From assembly GCA_046295175.1 (NCBI GenBank), contig JBKBNY010000003.1:372001-436000 (forward strand): a stretch of DNA of 64,000 nt. The letters are read 5' to 3'. A program made the position numbers and the translations under genes. This DNA comes from JALOLV01 sp046295175 (GTDB lineage Bacteria; Bacteroidota; Bacteroidia; Cytophagales; Spirosomataceae). Below the pieces are notes generated by a model. It saw only the letters and a program-made list of their open reading frames with translations. It was not told the origin of the DNA and did not search any database. Positions 8,065-17,267 of the stretch are shown here, one piece after another; the stretch's first letter is position 1, and each line of letters begins with the position of its first letter.

Positions 8065-11000
8065 ATGAAGAGAATTCTACAGATTATTCTTTTCTTGTGG
8101 GCTGCCGCAGTATCGCCATCCTATGCTCAAGAAAAGACTGTTACGGGGACTGTGACAGGTGAAGACGGCTCCTCACTTCCAGGAGTTTCGGTCGTTGTGA
8201 AGGGTACTGCTAAAGGAACAAGTACCGACACTGAAGGTAAATTCAGTATTAATGTACCCAATGGAGCACGCTTGGTTTTTAGTTTTGTAGGCTACGATAA
8301 CCAAGAGGTAGCTGTAGGAAACCAGAGTACATTAAAGGTTCAGTTAGTTCCGAGCAATGAAATGTTAAACGAAGTAGTAGTTACCACATTTGGAACTGCA
8401 AAGAAAACTTCTTTTACAGGTTCTGCTGCAAAAATTGGAGCAGATAAGTTAGGGCCACGTCCGATTACAAACATTGGACAGGCACTTGCGGGTGTGTCGG
8501 CTGGTGTTCAGACAACAGCAGGAAGTGGGCAGCCAGGCTCTGCACCAGATATTCGTATCAGAGGTTTTGGTTCAATCAACTCATCAAATGCACCACTTTA
8601 TGTAGTTGATGGTGTGCCATTTAGTGCAAGTATTGCTAACCTAAACAACGATGATATTGAGTCGATTACGGTTTTGAAAGATGCTGCTTCTACGGCACTT
8701 TATGGTTCGAGAGCTGCCAATGGCGTTGTAATGATTACAACTAAAAAAGGTAAAGACGGTAAAAATCTAATTAATGTTAGATATACAAAAGGTGTAAACA
8801 CGCGTGCTTTACCTGAGTATGAAAGAGTCGGACCAGCAGAATATTATCCGTTAATGTGGGAAGCAAACCGCAACAGTTTTGCGTATCGTGCAACAAACCC
8901 TATCGCAATTGCAACTGCCAGTGCAAACGCTACAAACGGATTAGGTACATTGGTTGGATACAACATTTATGATGTGCCAGCAAATCAATTAGTGGATGTT
9001 AATGGTAAATTCAATCCAAACGCAAAATTACTTTATTCGGCAGATGATTTGAATTGGGAAAAACCTTTGATGCGTCAAGGTAGCCGCGATGAGGTTAATT
9101 TAAACTTCTCAGGTTCTTCAAATAAGTCAGATTATTTCTTTTCATTATCGTATTTGAATGATAAAGGATTTTTGATTCGTTCGGATTATGACCGTTATAC
9201 AGCCCGTCTTAACGTGAATAACCAAGTGAAATCATGGTTGAAAACTGGTGCAAACTTAACTGCAACGATTATTCGTTCGAACCAAGCTGATGCAGACGGT
9301 AATACATCATTTGTAAACCCGTTCTTCTTTAGCCGAAGTATGGCACCAATATATCCTGTTTATGCTTATGACCCAGCAAAACCGGGTTCATTCTTACTTC
9401 TTGAAAATGGCGATAGAAGATGGGATTACGGTAACTTGAGTGCTTTAGGACTACCTACAAGACCTCAGTACGCAGGACGCCACGCACCAGCTGAGACAAT
9501 TCTAAACCAGAACTTCTTCCGTAGAAATATGTTGGGTGGTCGTGCATATGCAGAGATTACTTTCTTGAAAGACTTCAAATTTACTTCTAACGTAGGTACA
9601 GATATTACAAACTACAACGGTGTAACATTTGGAAACCCCGAGATTGGAGATGGTTCACCAGCAGGAAGGTCGAGCCATGAGTTCCAGAATATTACCAGCT
9701 ATAACTTATCTCAATTGCTAAATTATACCAAGACTTTTGGTCGTCACGGCATTGAAGCATTAGTTGGACACGAGAACTTCTATGTTGTTGATAATAACCT
9801 CGAAGGTTCGCGTTCGCAGTTGGTTTCAGAAGGTAATTACGAGTTAATTAACTTCACAACTACTACCAACTTAAACTCAAGAATGAACAGAAGAAGTGTA
9901 GAAGGATACTTTTCACGTATTAATTATGATTTCGACCAGAAATATTTCCTATCACTATCAGCACGTAGAGATGGTTCAAGCCGTTTCTCAAGAAATGTTC
10001 GTTGGGGTAATTTCTACTCAGCGAGTGCAGCATGGCGTTTAGACCAAGAGGCATTCATTAAAGAGTTACCATTTATCAGTAATCTTAAATTGAGAACTTC
10101 TTACGGACAGACAGGTAATGATAGAGTAACATTTAATGATGGAACTGATAACTTCTTCCCTTCACAATTGCTTTATAACCTTAACTGGAATAACGCAACC
10201 GAAGGCGGAATTTTGCAAGCTACGAGTCAAGGAAACCCAAATCTTGAGTGGGAATCGAGCAATGCATTTGATGTAGCCTTAGAGTTCGGACTTTTCAAAA
10301 ATCGTATTTCTGGTACTTTAGAATACTTTGATAGACGCTCTTCAAATTTGATTTTTGATGTCCCATTGCCTTTATCATCGGGTGTTTTGACTCAGATTCA
10401 GAATATCGGTACAATGTACAATAAAGGTATTGAAGTTGAATTGAGCATTGACCTTGTCAGACATAAAGATTTCAACTGGAATTTGAATCTTAATGCAACT
10501 AAGCTTAAGAACCAAATTACTAAAATGCCTGAATCAAGCCCAGAGATTATTGATGGTACTAAAAAACTCAAAGTCGGAACTTCAATTTATGATTTTTGGC
10601 TAAGAGAATACGCCGGTGTTAATCCCCAAACTGGCGAAGCACAATACAGAGCAATTAGTTTTGTACCTGCAAACTCAAGAATCACAGAGACTGGCGATAC
10701 CTTGACAACCTCTATCAACAATGCAAGATTCCATTATAATGGTTCGGCAATTCCAAGATTGAATGGTGGATTCACTAATACATTCGAGTACAAAGGAATA
10801 AAGCTTTCTGCTTTGTTAATTTACCAAATTGGTGGTAAAATCTATGATGGTTCGTATGCTTCATTAATGGGTGCGGGTTATCACAACGCAAAACACGTAG
10901 ATATTTTGAGCAGATGGCAGAATCCGGGAGATATTACAAATGTGCCAAGAATGGATGCAGGACGTACCGCTGATTTTGATGCAGCATCAGATAGATGGTT

Positions 11001-11232
11001 GGTTGACGCAAGCTACCTCAATATCCGCTCGGTAACTTTGTCATATTCATTACCTAAAAAATGGGCTCAAGGAGCAAAATTAGAAAATGCACAGGTGTAT
11101 GTCAGTGGAGAGAACTTCTTCATAACTTCTCGCAGAAAAGGTATGAACGTTCAACAAAACTTTGGCGGAACAACTGGTAATGTTTACAGCTCTGCAAAAT
11201 CTTTAGTATTAGGTGTTTCATTCTCATTATAA
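8065..11232 (+). CDS. SusC/RagA family TonB-linked outer-membrane transporter
   Basis: 1055 residues. Signal peptide (to ~residue 21, PSYAQ), then a carboxypeptidase-regulatory-like domain (TVTGTVTGEDGSSLPGVSV), then the SusC junction with a TonB-box-like LNEVVVTTFG. The plug domain follows (IRIRGFGSINSSNAPLYVVDG; LKDAASTALYGSRAANGVVM), and the remaining ~800 residues are barrel, ending in an aromatic/Leu strand (LVLGVSFSL). SusC proteins import oligomers across the outer membrane together with a SusD lid. The susD-like gene follows within 15 bp. No glycosidase, peptidase or anti-sigma gene accompanies the pair, so the ligand cannot be inferred. Confidence 0.95.
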   Translation: MKRILQIILFLWAAAVSPSYAQEKTVTGTVTGEDGSSLPGVSVVVKGTAKGTSTDTEGKFSINVPNGARLVFSFVGYDNQEVAVGNQSTLKVQLVPSNEMLNEVVVTTFGTAKKTSFTGSAAKIGADKLGPRPITNIGQALAGVSAGVQTTAGSGQPGSAPDIRIRGFGSINSSNAPLYVVDGVPFSASIANLNNDDIESITVLKDAASTALYGSRAANGVVMITTKKGKDGKNLINVRYTKGVNTRALPEYERVGPAEYYPLMWEANRNSFAYRATNPIAIATASANATNGLGTLVGYNIYDVPANQLVDVNGKFNPNAKLLYSADDLNWEKPLMRQGSRDEVNLNFSGSSNKSDYFFSLSYLNDKGFLIRSDYDRYTARLNVNNQVKSWLKTGANLTATIIRSNQADADGNTSFVNPFFFSRSMAPIYPVYAYDPAKPGSFLLLENGDRRWDYGNLSALGLPTRPQYAGRHAPAETILNQNFFRRNMLGGRAYAEITFLKDFKFTSNVGTDITNYNGVTFGNPEIGDGSPAGRSSHEFQNITSYNLSQLLNYTKTFGRHGIEALVGHENFYVVDNNLEGSRSQLVSEGNYELINFTTTTNLNSRMNRRSVEGYFSRINYDFDQKYFLSLSARRDGSSRFSRNVRWGNFYSASAAWRLDQEAFIKELPFISNLKLRTSYGQTGNDRVTFNDGTDNFFPSQLLYNLNWNNATEGGILQATSQGNPNLEWESSNAFDVALEFGLFKNRISGTLEYFDRRSSNLIFDVPLPLSSGVLTQIQNIGTMYNKGIEVELSIDLVRHKDFNWNLNLNATKLKNQITKMPESSPEIIDGTKKLKVGTSIYDFWLREYAGVNPQTGEAQYRAISFVPANSRITETGDTLTTSINNARFHYNGSAIPRLNGGFTNTFEYKGIKLSALLIYQIGGKIYDGSYASLMGAGYHNAKHVDILSRWQNPGDITNVPRMDAGRTADFDAASDRWLVDASYLNIRSVTLSYSLPKKWAQGAKLENAQVYVSGENFFITSRRKGMNVQQNFGGTTGNVYSSAKSLVLGVSFSL

Positions 11233-11246
11233 TTTTGGTAAAAATC

Positions 11247-12728
11247 ATGAAAAATAGATTATTAGTTTTAATCGTCATTGTTTTAAGCATGATTTCTACA
11301 TCATGTGAAAAAGAATTTTTAGATACGGCCCCAACTGCAAGTATCGATGCAGCCTCGGCCTATGGTACTACAAAAAGTGCCTCAGCAGCCATTAATGGCA
11401 TTTATCGTGCATTGATTGTACGTTATCTTGATTCTCAAGGGCATTCAGGGCATCCTGCCATGATGATTATTTTAGACCACATGGGTGAAGATTTAATGCA
11501 CGGTACTGCTTCGGCAAGCTGGCATGTAAACGAGACCAGATGGGTGGCTCACCGCTCGGATGTAAATACTATGACGCGTTTCCCGTATCAATTATATTAT
11601 CGTGTAATTGGTAATGCAAATGTTGCCATTGAGAATATTGACAAAGCTGTGGGGACACAAGCCGAAAAAGACCAAGTTAAGGGTGAAGCTTTGGCTCTAA
11701 GAGGTTGGGCTTATTTTAATTTAGTTCAATTATACGGCAAACGCTACGATGCTTCGGCAAAGCCGAATTCGCAGTTAGGTGTTCCGTTGGTATTGACAGT
11801 TACAACAGAAGGTCAACCAAGAGCAACTGTTGAAGAGGTATATACCCAGATAAACAAAGACCTTACGCAAGCTTCAACATTGTTAAAAACAGCTCGTGTA
11901 AATAAATCACACATCAATTTTGAAGTTGTGAGAGGTTTCCAAGCTCGTGTTGCTCTTACCCAACAAAACTGGGCAGATGCAGCAAAGTTTGCCGAAGAAG
12001 CAAGAAAACCATATTCTTTGATGAGTGTTGCTCAATACCAAGAAGGTTTTGCTGATATTACAAACCCAGAATGGATGTGGGGTTTCGACCACCTCGAAGA
12101 CCAGTCTGAGTTCTTTGGTGCGTATCACTCTTATATTTCTTGTAATTACAACTCAACTGTTATTCGTACTTATCCAAAAGTAATCAATAGTAAGTTATAC
12201 GATGCGATTCCGACGACAGATGTGAGAGCAAGAATGTGGGTGAAAGCTCCAACTGCAGCAAACTCTATTGTACCTCCAGGTGGGGTGAGAGTACCATACC
12301 TAAATCAGAAATTTAGACTTCCGGGTACTCCTTCAACAAGTGCTCAAGGCGATGTGCCTTACATGAGAGCAGCTGAAATGTTTTTAATCGAAGCAGAAGC
12401 AAAAGCAAGATTAGGGAATAATGCCGATGCAGCAAAAGTGTTATTTGATTTGGTTAGTAGAAGAGATACTGGTTATAAGTTATCAACCAATACCGGTGAC
12501 AAATTGCTCGAAGAGATTTATTTTCAGAGAAGAATTGAGTTATGGGGCGAAGGTTTCCGTTTCTTAGATTTGAAGCGTTTGAACCAGCCACTAAACCGTA
12601 ATGGGGCAAATCATATACCTGCACTTACAGTTTTATTTGATGTAACACCTGGCGATAAAATCTGGGAGTTTTTACTTCCAAGACGTGAGTTAGATGCAAA
12701 TAAAGCAGCTGTTCAGAACCCGCTATAA
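11247..12728 (+). CDS. SusD/RagB family nutrient-binding lipoprotein
   Basis: About 493 residues from the ATG at 11247; the in-frame GTG at 11235 gives an unneeded MVKI extension. It has a lipoprotein signal ending in ISTSC, so Cys is the lipidated residue. TPR-like helices follow, with the SusD features EALALRGWAYFNLVQLYG and the C-terminal RRIELWGEGFRFLDLKRLN. It forms the surface lid of the SusC transporter encoded just upstream, and a strong terminator follows. The bound nutrient is unknown. Confidence 0.94.
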   Translation: MKNRLLVLIVIVLSMISTSCEKEFLDTAPTASIDAASAYGTTKSASAAINGIYRALIVRYLDSQGHSGHPAMMIILDHMGEDLMHGTASASWHVNETRWVAHRSDVNTMTRFPYQLYYRVIGNANVAIENIDKAVGTQAEKDQVKGEALALRGWAYFNLVQLYGKRYDASAKPNSQLGVPLVLTVTTEGQPRATVEEVYTQINKDLTQASTLLKTARVNKSHINFEVVRGFQARVALTQQNWADAAKFAEEARKPYSLMSVAQYQEGFADITNPEWMWGFDHLEDQSEFFGAYHSYISCNYNSTVIRTYPKVINSKLYDAIPTTDVRARMWVKAPTAANSIVPPGGVRVPYLNQKFRLPGTPSTSAQGDVPYMRAAEMFLIEAEAKARLGNNADAAKVLFDLVSRRDTGYKLSTNTGDKLLEEIYFQRRIELWGEGFRFLDLKRLNQPLNRNGANHIPALTVLFDVTPGDKIWEFLLPRRELDANKAAVQNPL

Positions 12729-12746
12729 TTTTTAGATTTACATTAA

Positions 12747-12776
12747 AGAGCGATGAGAAATCATCGCTCTTTTTTT
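12747..12776. terminator. strong bidirectional terminator
   Basis: AGAGCGATGA-GAAA-TCATCGCTCT followed by six T residues: a 10-bp stem with GNRA-like tetraloop. It ends the susCD operon and meets the stop of the LytTR gene coming from the other side (12775). Confidence 0.93.
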
Positions 12777-13083
12777 ATATTTTGGTGCGGATGCTGTTCT
12801 TAACTTCTGTAATTTTTCGTCTGGATACTTGAAGACTTTTCCCGTTGGATAGGTAAACCTTTGCTTTTTTGCCTTCTTGTTCGTAATTTATAATAGACTT
12901 AGGGTTTAGTAAAAAAGACTTGTGTACCCGCAAAAAACCATTGAACTGGGCATCAGTTGCGTATCTTTTTAAGGTGAAAGATACTACTATTTTTTTTCCG
13001 TTATTTAGGTGGAAAATCGTGTAATTGACATCTGCTTCGAGATAAGCGATTGATTCAGTAGAAGGGTAGATAATGCGTGTCAT
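12775..13083 (-). CDS. stand-alone LytTR DNA-binding domain protein
   Basis: 102 residues consisting almost only of a LytTR DNA-binding domain: IAYLEADVNYTIFHLNNGKK, FLRVHKSFLLNP, IINYEQEGKKAKVYLSNG and SLQVSRRK match the usual order of strands. There is no receiver domain, so it must be controlled by amount or by partner proteins. LytTR proteins bind direct repeats with about 21-bp spacing. Its target is unknown. The neighbouring small gene at 13124 is on the same strand 40 bp upstream and may be cotranscribed. Confidence 0.88.
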   Translation of the reverse strand: MTRIIYPSTESIAYLEADVNYTIFHLNNGKKIVVSFTLKRYATDAQFNGFLRVHKSFLLNPKSIINYEQEGKKAKVYLSNGKSLQVSRRKITEVKNSIRTKI

Positions 13084-13123
13084 GGTCTATAATTAGATTA
13101 GTATTTGAGAATTAAATTTGAAA

Positions 13124-13333
13124 TCAGTAAGCTTCGGGTTTCCAGCCCGTAATAAGCCAATTTTGGTTATCCCAGAAGACATCTCCTTGGTGGAGCATCA
13201 AAAGCATCATCGAAAACTCATGGGTAGAGATTCGGCTAAGAAGATGTTTTTCGTCAGACTCGTCAGTTAAACTCAGGTAACCTTCTTTGTTTTGAGTGTC
13301 CCAACCGAGCGTATAAAATTTGATGCGTTTCAT
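13124..13333 (-). CDS. small hypothetical protein
   Basis: 69 residues from the ATG at 13333 (MKRIKFYTLGWDTQNKEGYL); an upstream in-frame ATG at 13381 would add 16 residues. I do not recognise the family. The protein is soluble, begins with a beta-strand pattern, and has a Met/Leu-rich middle (FSMMLLMLHQGD). Its last codons (GWKPEAY) coincide with a REP-like hairpin core CGGGTT-TCC-AGCCCG at 13135-13149, so the natural C-terminus may have been altered by a repeat. It lies upstream of the LytTR gene on the same strand. Confidence 0.5.
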   Translation of the reverse strand: MKRIKFYTLGWDTQNKEGYLSLTDESDEKHLLSRISTHEFSMMLLMLHQGDVFWDNQNWLITGWKPEAY

Positions 13334-13390
13334 GGAAATCTGTCTTCTTAATATATGATTGACAAATTTCACAAAACGCACTCAGCCCCG

Positions 13391-13444
13391 AAATACTGAT
13401 TTTCTATGATTTTTGGAGATTTTTCTACTGACTGGACAGTAGAA
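13391..13444. promoter_or_regulatory. 54-bp element with ACTG-N6-CAGT palindrome, left copy
   Basis: The perfect palindrome TTCTACTG-N6-CAGTAGAA (13423-13444) is preceded by a half-conserved site AAATACTG at 13391-13398. The two ACTG half-sites are exactly 32 bp apart. A related element with the same order and spacing lies at 19557-19610; by hand alignment 38 of 54 positions agree. It ends 54 bp before the sensor-kinase start. Inverted ACT...AGT sites are known for NarL/LuxR-type response regulators such as VraR, so the nearby regulator is the natural binding candidate (inference). Confidence 0.65.
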
Positions 13445-13448
13445 GACT

Positions 13449-13470
13449 GTTATTTGTACCAACAAATAAC
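13449..13470. repeat. 9-bp hairpin in sensor-kinase leader/promoter
   Basis: GTTATTTGT-ACCA-ACAAATAAC, a perfect inverted repeat directly after the ACTG palindrome and 29 bp before the kinase ATG. It may be part of the promoter, a second binding site or a leader hairpin. Confidence 0.5.
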
Positions 13471-13498
13471 TATATTCACAACACCAAATCTGTAATTG

Positions 13499-15394
13499 AT
13501 GAAAAAGTTTTACCTAAACCTTCTACTGACTGCTCTTTGCTACAATAGCTTTTCACAATCGAAATTAGACAGCCTGAAAAAAGTTTTGGCAAAACTCCCT
13601 CCCGAAGGGCGGTCTTTTGCTGGTGATACGTTGCGGGTGAGGGTTTTGTGTGAGATGGGTGAGGAGTCTTTTGAAAGTAGTTTTGAAAATTCATTGAATA
13701 ACTATCGGGAAGCATTAAAGATTTCAGAAAAGGTTAAGTTTAATAAAGGGTTGATGGCTTCGAACTTTCAAATTGGTTTATTATATCGTAAAAAAAGTTT
13801 ACATTTAAACGCATCTGATTATCTTTTCAAAGCTTTGTTCTATGCCGAAATTCTAAAAAATAATGAACGTATTGGTTACATTTTGAGGAAAATTGGAGAT
13901 AATTATAACACACTTGAAAGTTATGATAAATCAATAGAGTATTACTTTAAAGCTCTTCCATTTGAAAAAAAATATGGAACACAGTACCGATACTTAATTT
14001 GCCTTAATAATATAGGAACTTCTTACTTTGGTAAAAAGGATTATAGACAAGCCATCAAAAGACTTTTGATTTGTAAATCGAATAATAATCCACTGGACTC
14101 TACGGTTGCATGTTATTATCATACAAATTTAGGATTTGCTTTTCAAGAACTTGGCGACTATGCAAATGCAATCAAAAATTATTCAATGTGCTACCAATAT
14201 ATGCCAAACAATGAAAGTATTATTGCATTTGCAAATGCAGGTATAGCAGAAGCGTTATTTAAGCAAAAGAAATATAGGGAGGCACTTCAATATGCAAATA
14301 AATGTAAAAATGTTTTACAAAAAATTGATGAACCTACACTACCATTAAGAGTTTATAATACTTTGTTTCAAGTTCATAAAGCACTGAATAACCCTAAAAT
14401 GAGTTTATTTTTTTATGAAAAATATTCAGCTTATAAATTTGCAGAGGACAGTTTAAAATCTGTAAAACTTCTGCAATCATTAAACTTTATATATGAAAAT
14501 GAGAAACAACAACAACGAATATTAGAATTAAATTCTGCTATAGAAAAGAAGGAAAGGGTTAATCAGGGAATACGTTATTCTTTTTATATATTAATTGTAA
14601 TATTTGTTGTTGTTTTATTTAGTTATAATTTTATAAAAAAGAAGAATAGTGAAATTCAGAAATCTAATGAAGAATTATTGAGTGCTAAAAATGAGCTTAT
14701 ATTTTTAAATAACTCACTTGAAATAAAAGTAAATGAAAGGACTGCTGAAATTGAAACAAAAAATCAACAAATAAAAGATGCTTTATTTGATGGACAAGTT
14801 GTAGAACGAGAACGTATAGCTTCACATATCCATGATAACTTAGGTTCAACAATTTCAGCACTTAAATGGAGATTAGAAGCTTTAAAAAGAAATGATTTTA
14901 GTCCTCAAGAAGAAAAAGTATTTAATGATACTATTTATATTGTAAAAAACATTTATAACGATGTTAGAAGTTTATCGCATAACCTTGTACCAGATATACT
15001 AAAAAATGAAGGAATAATAGGAGCTATTTCAAAGGTCTTGAAAGATTTATCAATAAATAAAGTAAGTTTTGATTTTGAAGAAAATATTAAATCTATTATT
15101 GATAAAAAAATTGAACTGGAACTTTTTAGTATCTTTTTGGAATCCTTAAACAATATTTTAAAATACGCCAAAGCAAGCAAAGTTAAAATAACTCTGCACG
15201 AAAACGGAAATGAATATTTATTAAAAATTCAAGATAATGGAGTTGGTTTTAATGCGAATCATTCTGATGGTAATGGGTTGAAAAATATAACTAAACGGGT
15301 TAATTCACTTGATGGGAAAGTTGAAATTGATTCATTTCAAGGGGCTGGTACTACAATAAATGTTTTGATACCTAAGCCGATTATAAATATTTAG
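13499..15394 (+). CDS. TPR-containing sensor histidine kinase (NarX/LytS-like HisKA_3)
   Basis: 631 residues from the ATG at 13499 (a TTG three bases earlier is not needed). An N-terminal signal sequence (LLLTALCYNSFS) is followed by a periplasmic region of tetratricopeptide repeats (~residues 60-340), then a single membrane span (~360-382, FYILIVIFVVVLFSYNFI) and a coiled coil. The HisKA_3 motif is RERIASHIHDNLGS with phospho-acceptor His445, and the HATPase has the G-boxes DNGVGF and GNGLKNITKR. It phosphorylates a NarL-type regulator, almost certainly the one at 18779-19432. Its last 14 bp overlap the convergent HopA1-like gene. From ~13740 on, its DNA is as AT-rich as the island. Confidence 0.92.
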   Translation: MKKFYLNLLLTALCYNSFSQSKLDSLKKVLAKLPPEGRSFAGDTLRVRVLCEMGEESFESSFENSLNNYREALKISEKVKFNKGLMASNFQIGLLYRKKSLHLNASDYLFKALFYAEILKNNERIGYILRKIGDNYNTLESYDKSIEYYFKALPFEKKYGTQYRYLICLNNIGTSYFGKKDYRQAIKRLLICKSNNNPLDSTVACYYHTNLGFAFQELGDYANAIKNYSMCYQYMPNNESIIAFANAGIAEALFKQKKYREALQYANKCKNVLQKIDEPTLPLRVYNTLFQVHKALNNPKMSLFFYEKYSAYKFAEDSLKSVKLLQSLNFIYENEKQQQRILELNSAIEKKERVNQGIRYSFYILIVIFVVVLFSYNFIKKKNSEIQKSNEELLSAKNELIFLNNSLEIKVNERTAEIETKNQQIKDALFDGQVVERERIASHIHDNLGSTISALKWRLEALKRNDFSPQEEKVFNDTIYIVKNIYNDVRSLSHNLVPDILKNEGIIGAISKVLKDLSINKVSFDFEENIKSIIDKKIELELFSIFLESLNNILKYAKASKVKITLHENGNEYLLKIQDNGVGFNANHSDGNGLKNITKRVNSLDGKVEIDSFQGAGTTINVLIPKPIINI

Positions 15395-17261
15395 GAATTG
15401 ACCAAATTCTGTAAGGGTCATATAATCTTAGAAAAAAATGCCCAACTGCAGTATATCCATTGGTTATATCTGGACAAAATACATCTTGTCTTTCATTAGT
15501 ATGAATATTTGTAAATGACCGCCCACTTTGTATTATAAAAGATAAATAATCGCCAATTTCATAAAGTTTCTCTATCGAATCATCAAATTGACCAAATACT
15601 GGTCTTTGAATATCATCATTTCTATCAAATTCCTTTAAGATTCTTATTACTTCAGTATAATCTTTTGGGCTAACATTAACATTAAAAAGAGTCTTGTAGA
15701 TTTTGTCCGTATCCGTACCTGTATTAACTCTATTTAGAGATAATTGAGAATTTTGTTGTATTTGGTCAATTTGGTTTTGTACTTCCTGATAAGCAAATTC
15801 TATATTTTTTGTAGTATCAATATCAATTTTTTGGTTTCGTAAAATCCTATAAATTTGCACCAATGCAAACTTTTGTAATAACAACTCCGATAAATCGGTT
15901 GTATGATTCTTATTAGTTACTCGTTCTAATAATGAATTGATAGCTCCCAAAATAGTTTCTAAAATTAATACATTATCAAAATAAAAGTAGATTCTTGATA
16001 AAAAGAGTGCTATTCCTAAGCTCCCATCATCAAAGGTGTCATCTATTAATTTGTATTTTAATTTTTTATCATTTTTGTCAATGTATCCACTTATCCATTT
16101 ACAATTTTTATCATCAATCCATATTGCTTCATTACACAGTATTTTTGCGATTTTGTAAGCGGACTGAATATATTCTTTTTTTAGTTTATATTTAGAAAAA
16201 GCTATAATTTTATTGAACCATGTTTGATATATTTTTGGATAATTTTTAAATTTTCCAAAAGTTTCAATATTTTGAAGTTTTCCTTTATCAAAAATATTTA
16301 ATTTATAGTGTCTATAACTTTTAGGATTTATTTGGAAATTATCTAAATCATAACCTTTATTCTTAATAAAATCCAGAATACAAGCTAACTTATTTTGAGA
16401 ATTCAAATTCAAAATATATGCTTCTGCAATAAGATACGCTCTTTTTTCTCCAAAACTGATAGATGGATTTTGAGGCGACTCTGCAAATCCAATTCCATCT
16501 GCTATTTTTTTTACAAAAAGTGGCAGGTCACTTCTAAATGAGTCTTTAAACTTTACATAAAGTACTCCTAGTATAAACAATGCTGTTGTAAAATAACTAC
16601 CTTTCACATAAAGTACACAAGTATCGGCTCGATTAAAATCTTTTTCCGATGTATAATATTTTAGTTCAAATGGTATCTCAAATTCATTAAAATACTTAAT
16701 AATAGTATCAGCTATTAACTTAACCTTTTCAGATGATTTTATATTAAGGTAAAATCTTATTATATCATCAAGCTCGCCGATGTATGTTTTACCTCTAAAA
16801 TATATATCGTCTTTGGACTTGATTTTTGTAATACTAATGGCATCCAAAATATATCTACTTTCTACTAACTCTGATTTATTTTTTATAAGAAACTCCCCAG
16901 GATACGCTCTTTCTGTTCGAGCAACTTTTTTAATAATTAATTGATTTTCTCTAAATTCTTTGTCTTCTTTATGCTCTTTCTTGATTGTACTTAACCAGTA
17001 TTTATCATACTCGAAGTAATCTATCAAACCCAATGCCTCTTTGTTCTCTTCAATTTCATTTTGATTAAATATTTTAGAATCAGTTTCATGTTCCGAGGCT
17101 AATACTATGGCATATTTCAAAGAATAATACTCATAAACTACCTCTTTACAATCAATAATATTTTCGTTGATAGATTTTGTAAAAGTGCGGGTATCAAGTT
17201 TTTCAACTATTGATTTAATAGATTTTTTGGAATCGGTGTTGTATGAAATAATATCGCTCAT
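15381..17261 (-). CDS. HopA1-type lyase with degenerate LanC-like C-terminal domain (RiPP dehydratase component)
   Basis: 626 residues, no signal peptide. Residues ~150-285 match the HopA1 family: YIGELDDIIRFYLN, IPFELKYYTSEKDFNRADTC, VLYV, LPLFVKKIADGIGFAESP and ISFGEKRAYLIAEAYI. HopA1-type proteins act as phospho-Ser/Thr lyases, and their relatives TvaD and LxmY finish dehydration in thioamitides and class V lanthipeptides. Residues ~340-626 look LanC-like: DDGSLGIALFLSRIY is an alpha-toroid repeat, and the end DITNGYTAVGHFFLRLYDP resembles the last LanC helix pair. The middle is shortened, and I see no Cys-His zinc motif, so cyclase activity is doubtful. The gene begins 6 bp after the APH-like kinase. 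Its G+C is very low (hand counts 11/60 and 13/60). Confidence 0.75.
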   Translation of the reverse strand: MSDIISYNTDSKKSIKSIVEKLDTRTFTKSINENIIDCKEVVYEYYSLKYAIVLASEHETDSKIFNQNEIEENKEALGLIDYFEYDKYWLSTIKKEHKEDKEFRENQLIIKKVARTERAYPGEFLIKNKSELVESRYILDAISITKIKSKDDIYFRGKTYIGELDDIIRFYLNIKSSEKVKLIADTIIKYFNEFEIPFELKYYTSEKDFNRADTCVLYVKGSYFTTALFILGVLYVKFKDSFRSDLPLFVKKIADGIGFAESPQNPSISFGEKRAYLIAEAYILNLNSQNKLACILDFIKNKGYDLDNFQINPKSYRHYKLNIFDKGKLQNIETFGKFKNYPKIYQTWFNKIIAFSKYKLKKEYIQSAYKIAKILCNEAIWIDDKNCKWISGYIDKNDKKLKYKLIDDTFDDGSLGIALFLSRIYFYFDNVLILETILGAINSLLERVTNKNHTTDLSELLLQKFALVQIYRILRNQKIDIDTTKNIEFAYQEVQNQIDQIQQNSQLSLNRVNTGTDTDKIYKTLFNVNVSPKDYTEVIRILKEFDRNDDIQRPVFGQFDDSIEKLYEIGDYLSFIIQSGRSFTNIHTNERQDVFCPDITNGYTAVGHFFLRLYDPYRIWSIPKYL

Positions 17262-17267
17262 AAGAAA

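Noticed and set aside
15381..17261. HopA1-like protein as a type III secretion effector
   Set aside because: No type III secretion genes are near and the phylum lacks the system. The adjacent APH-like kinase fits a RiPP dehydratase pair.
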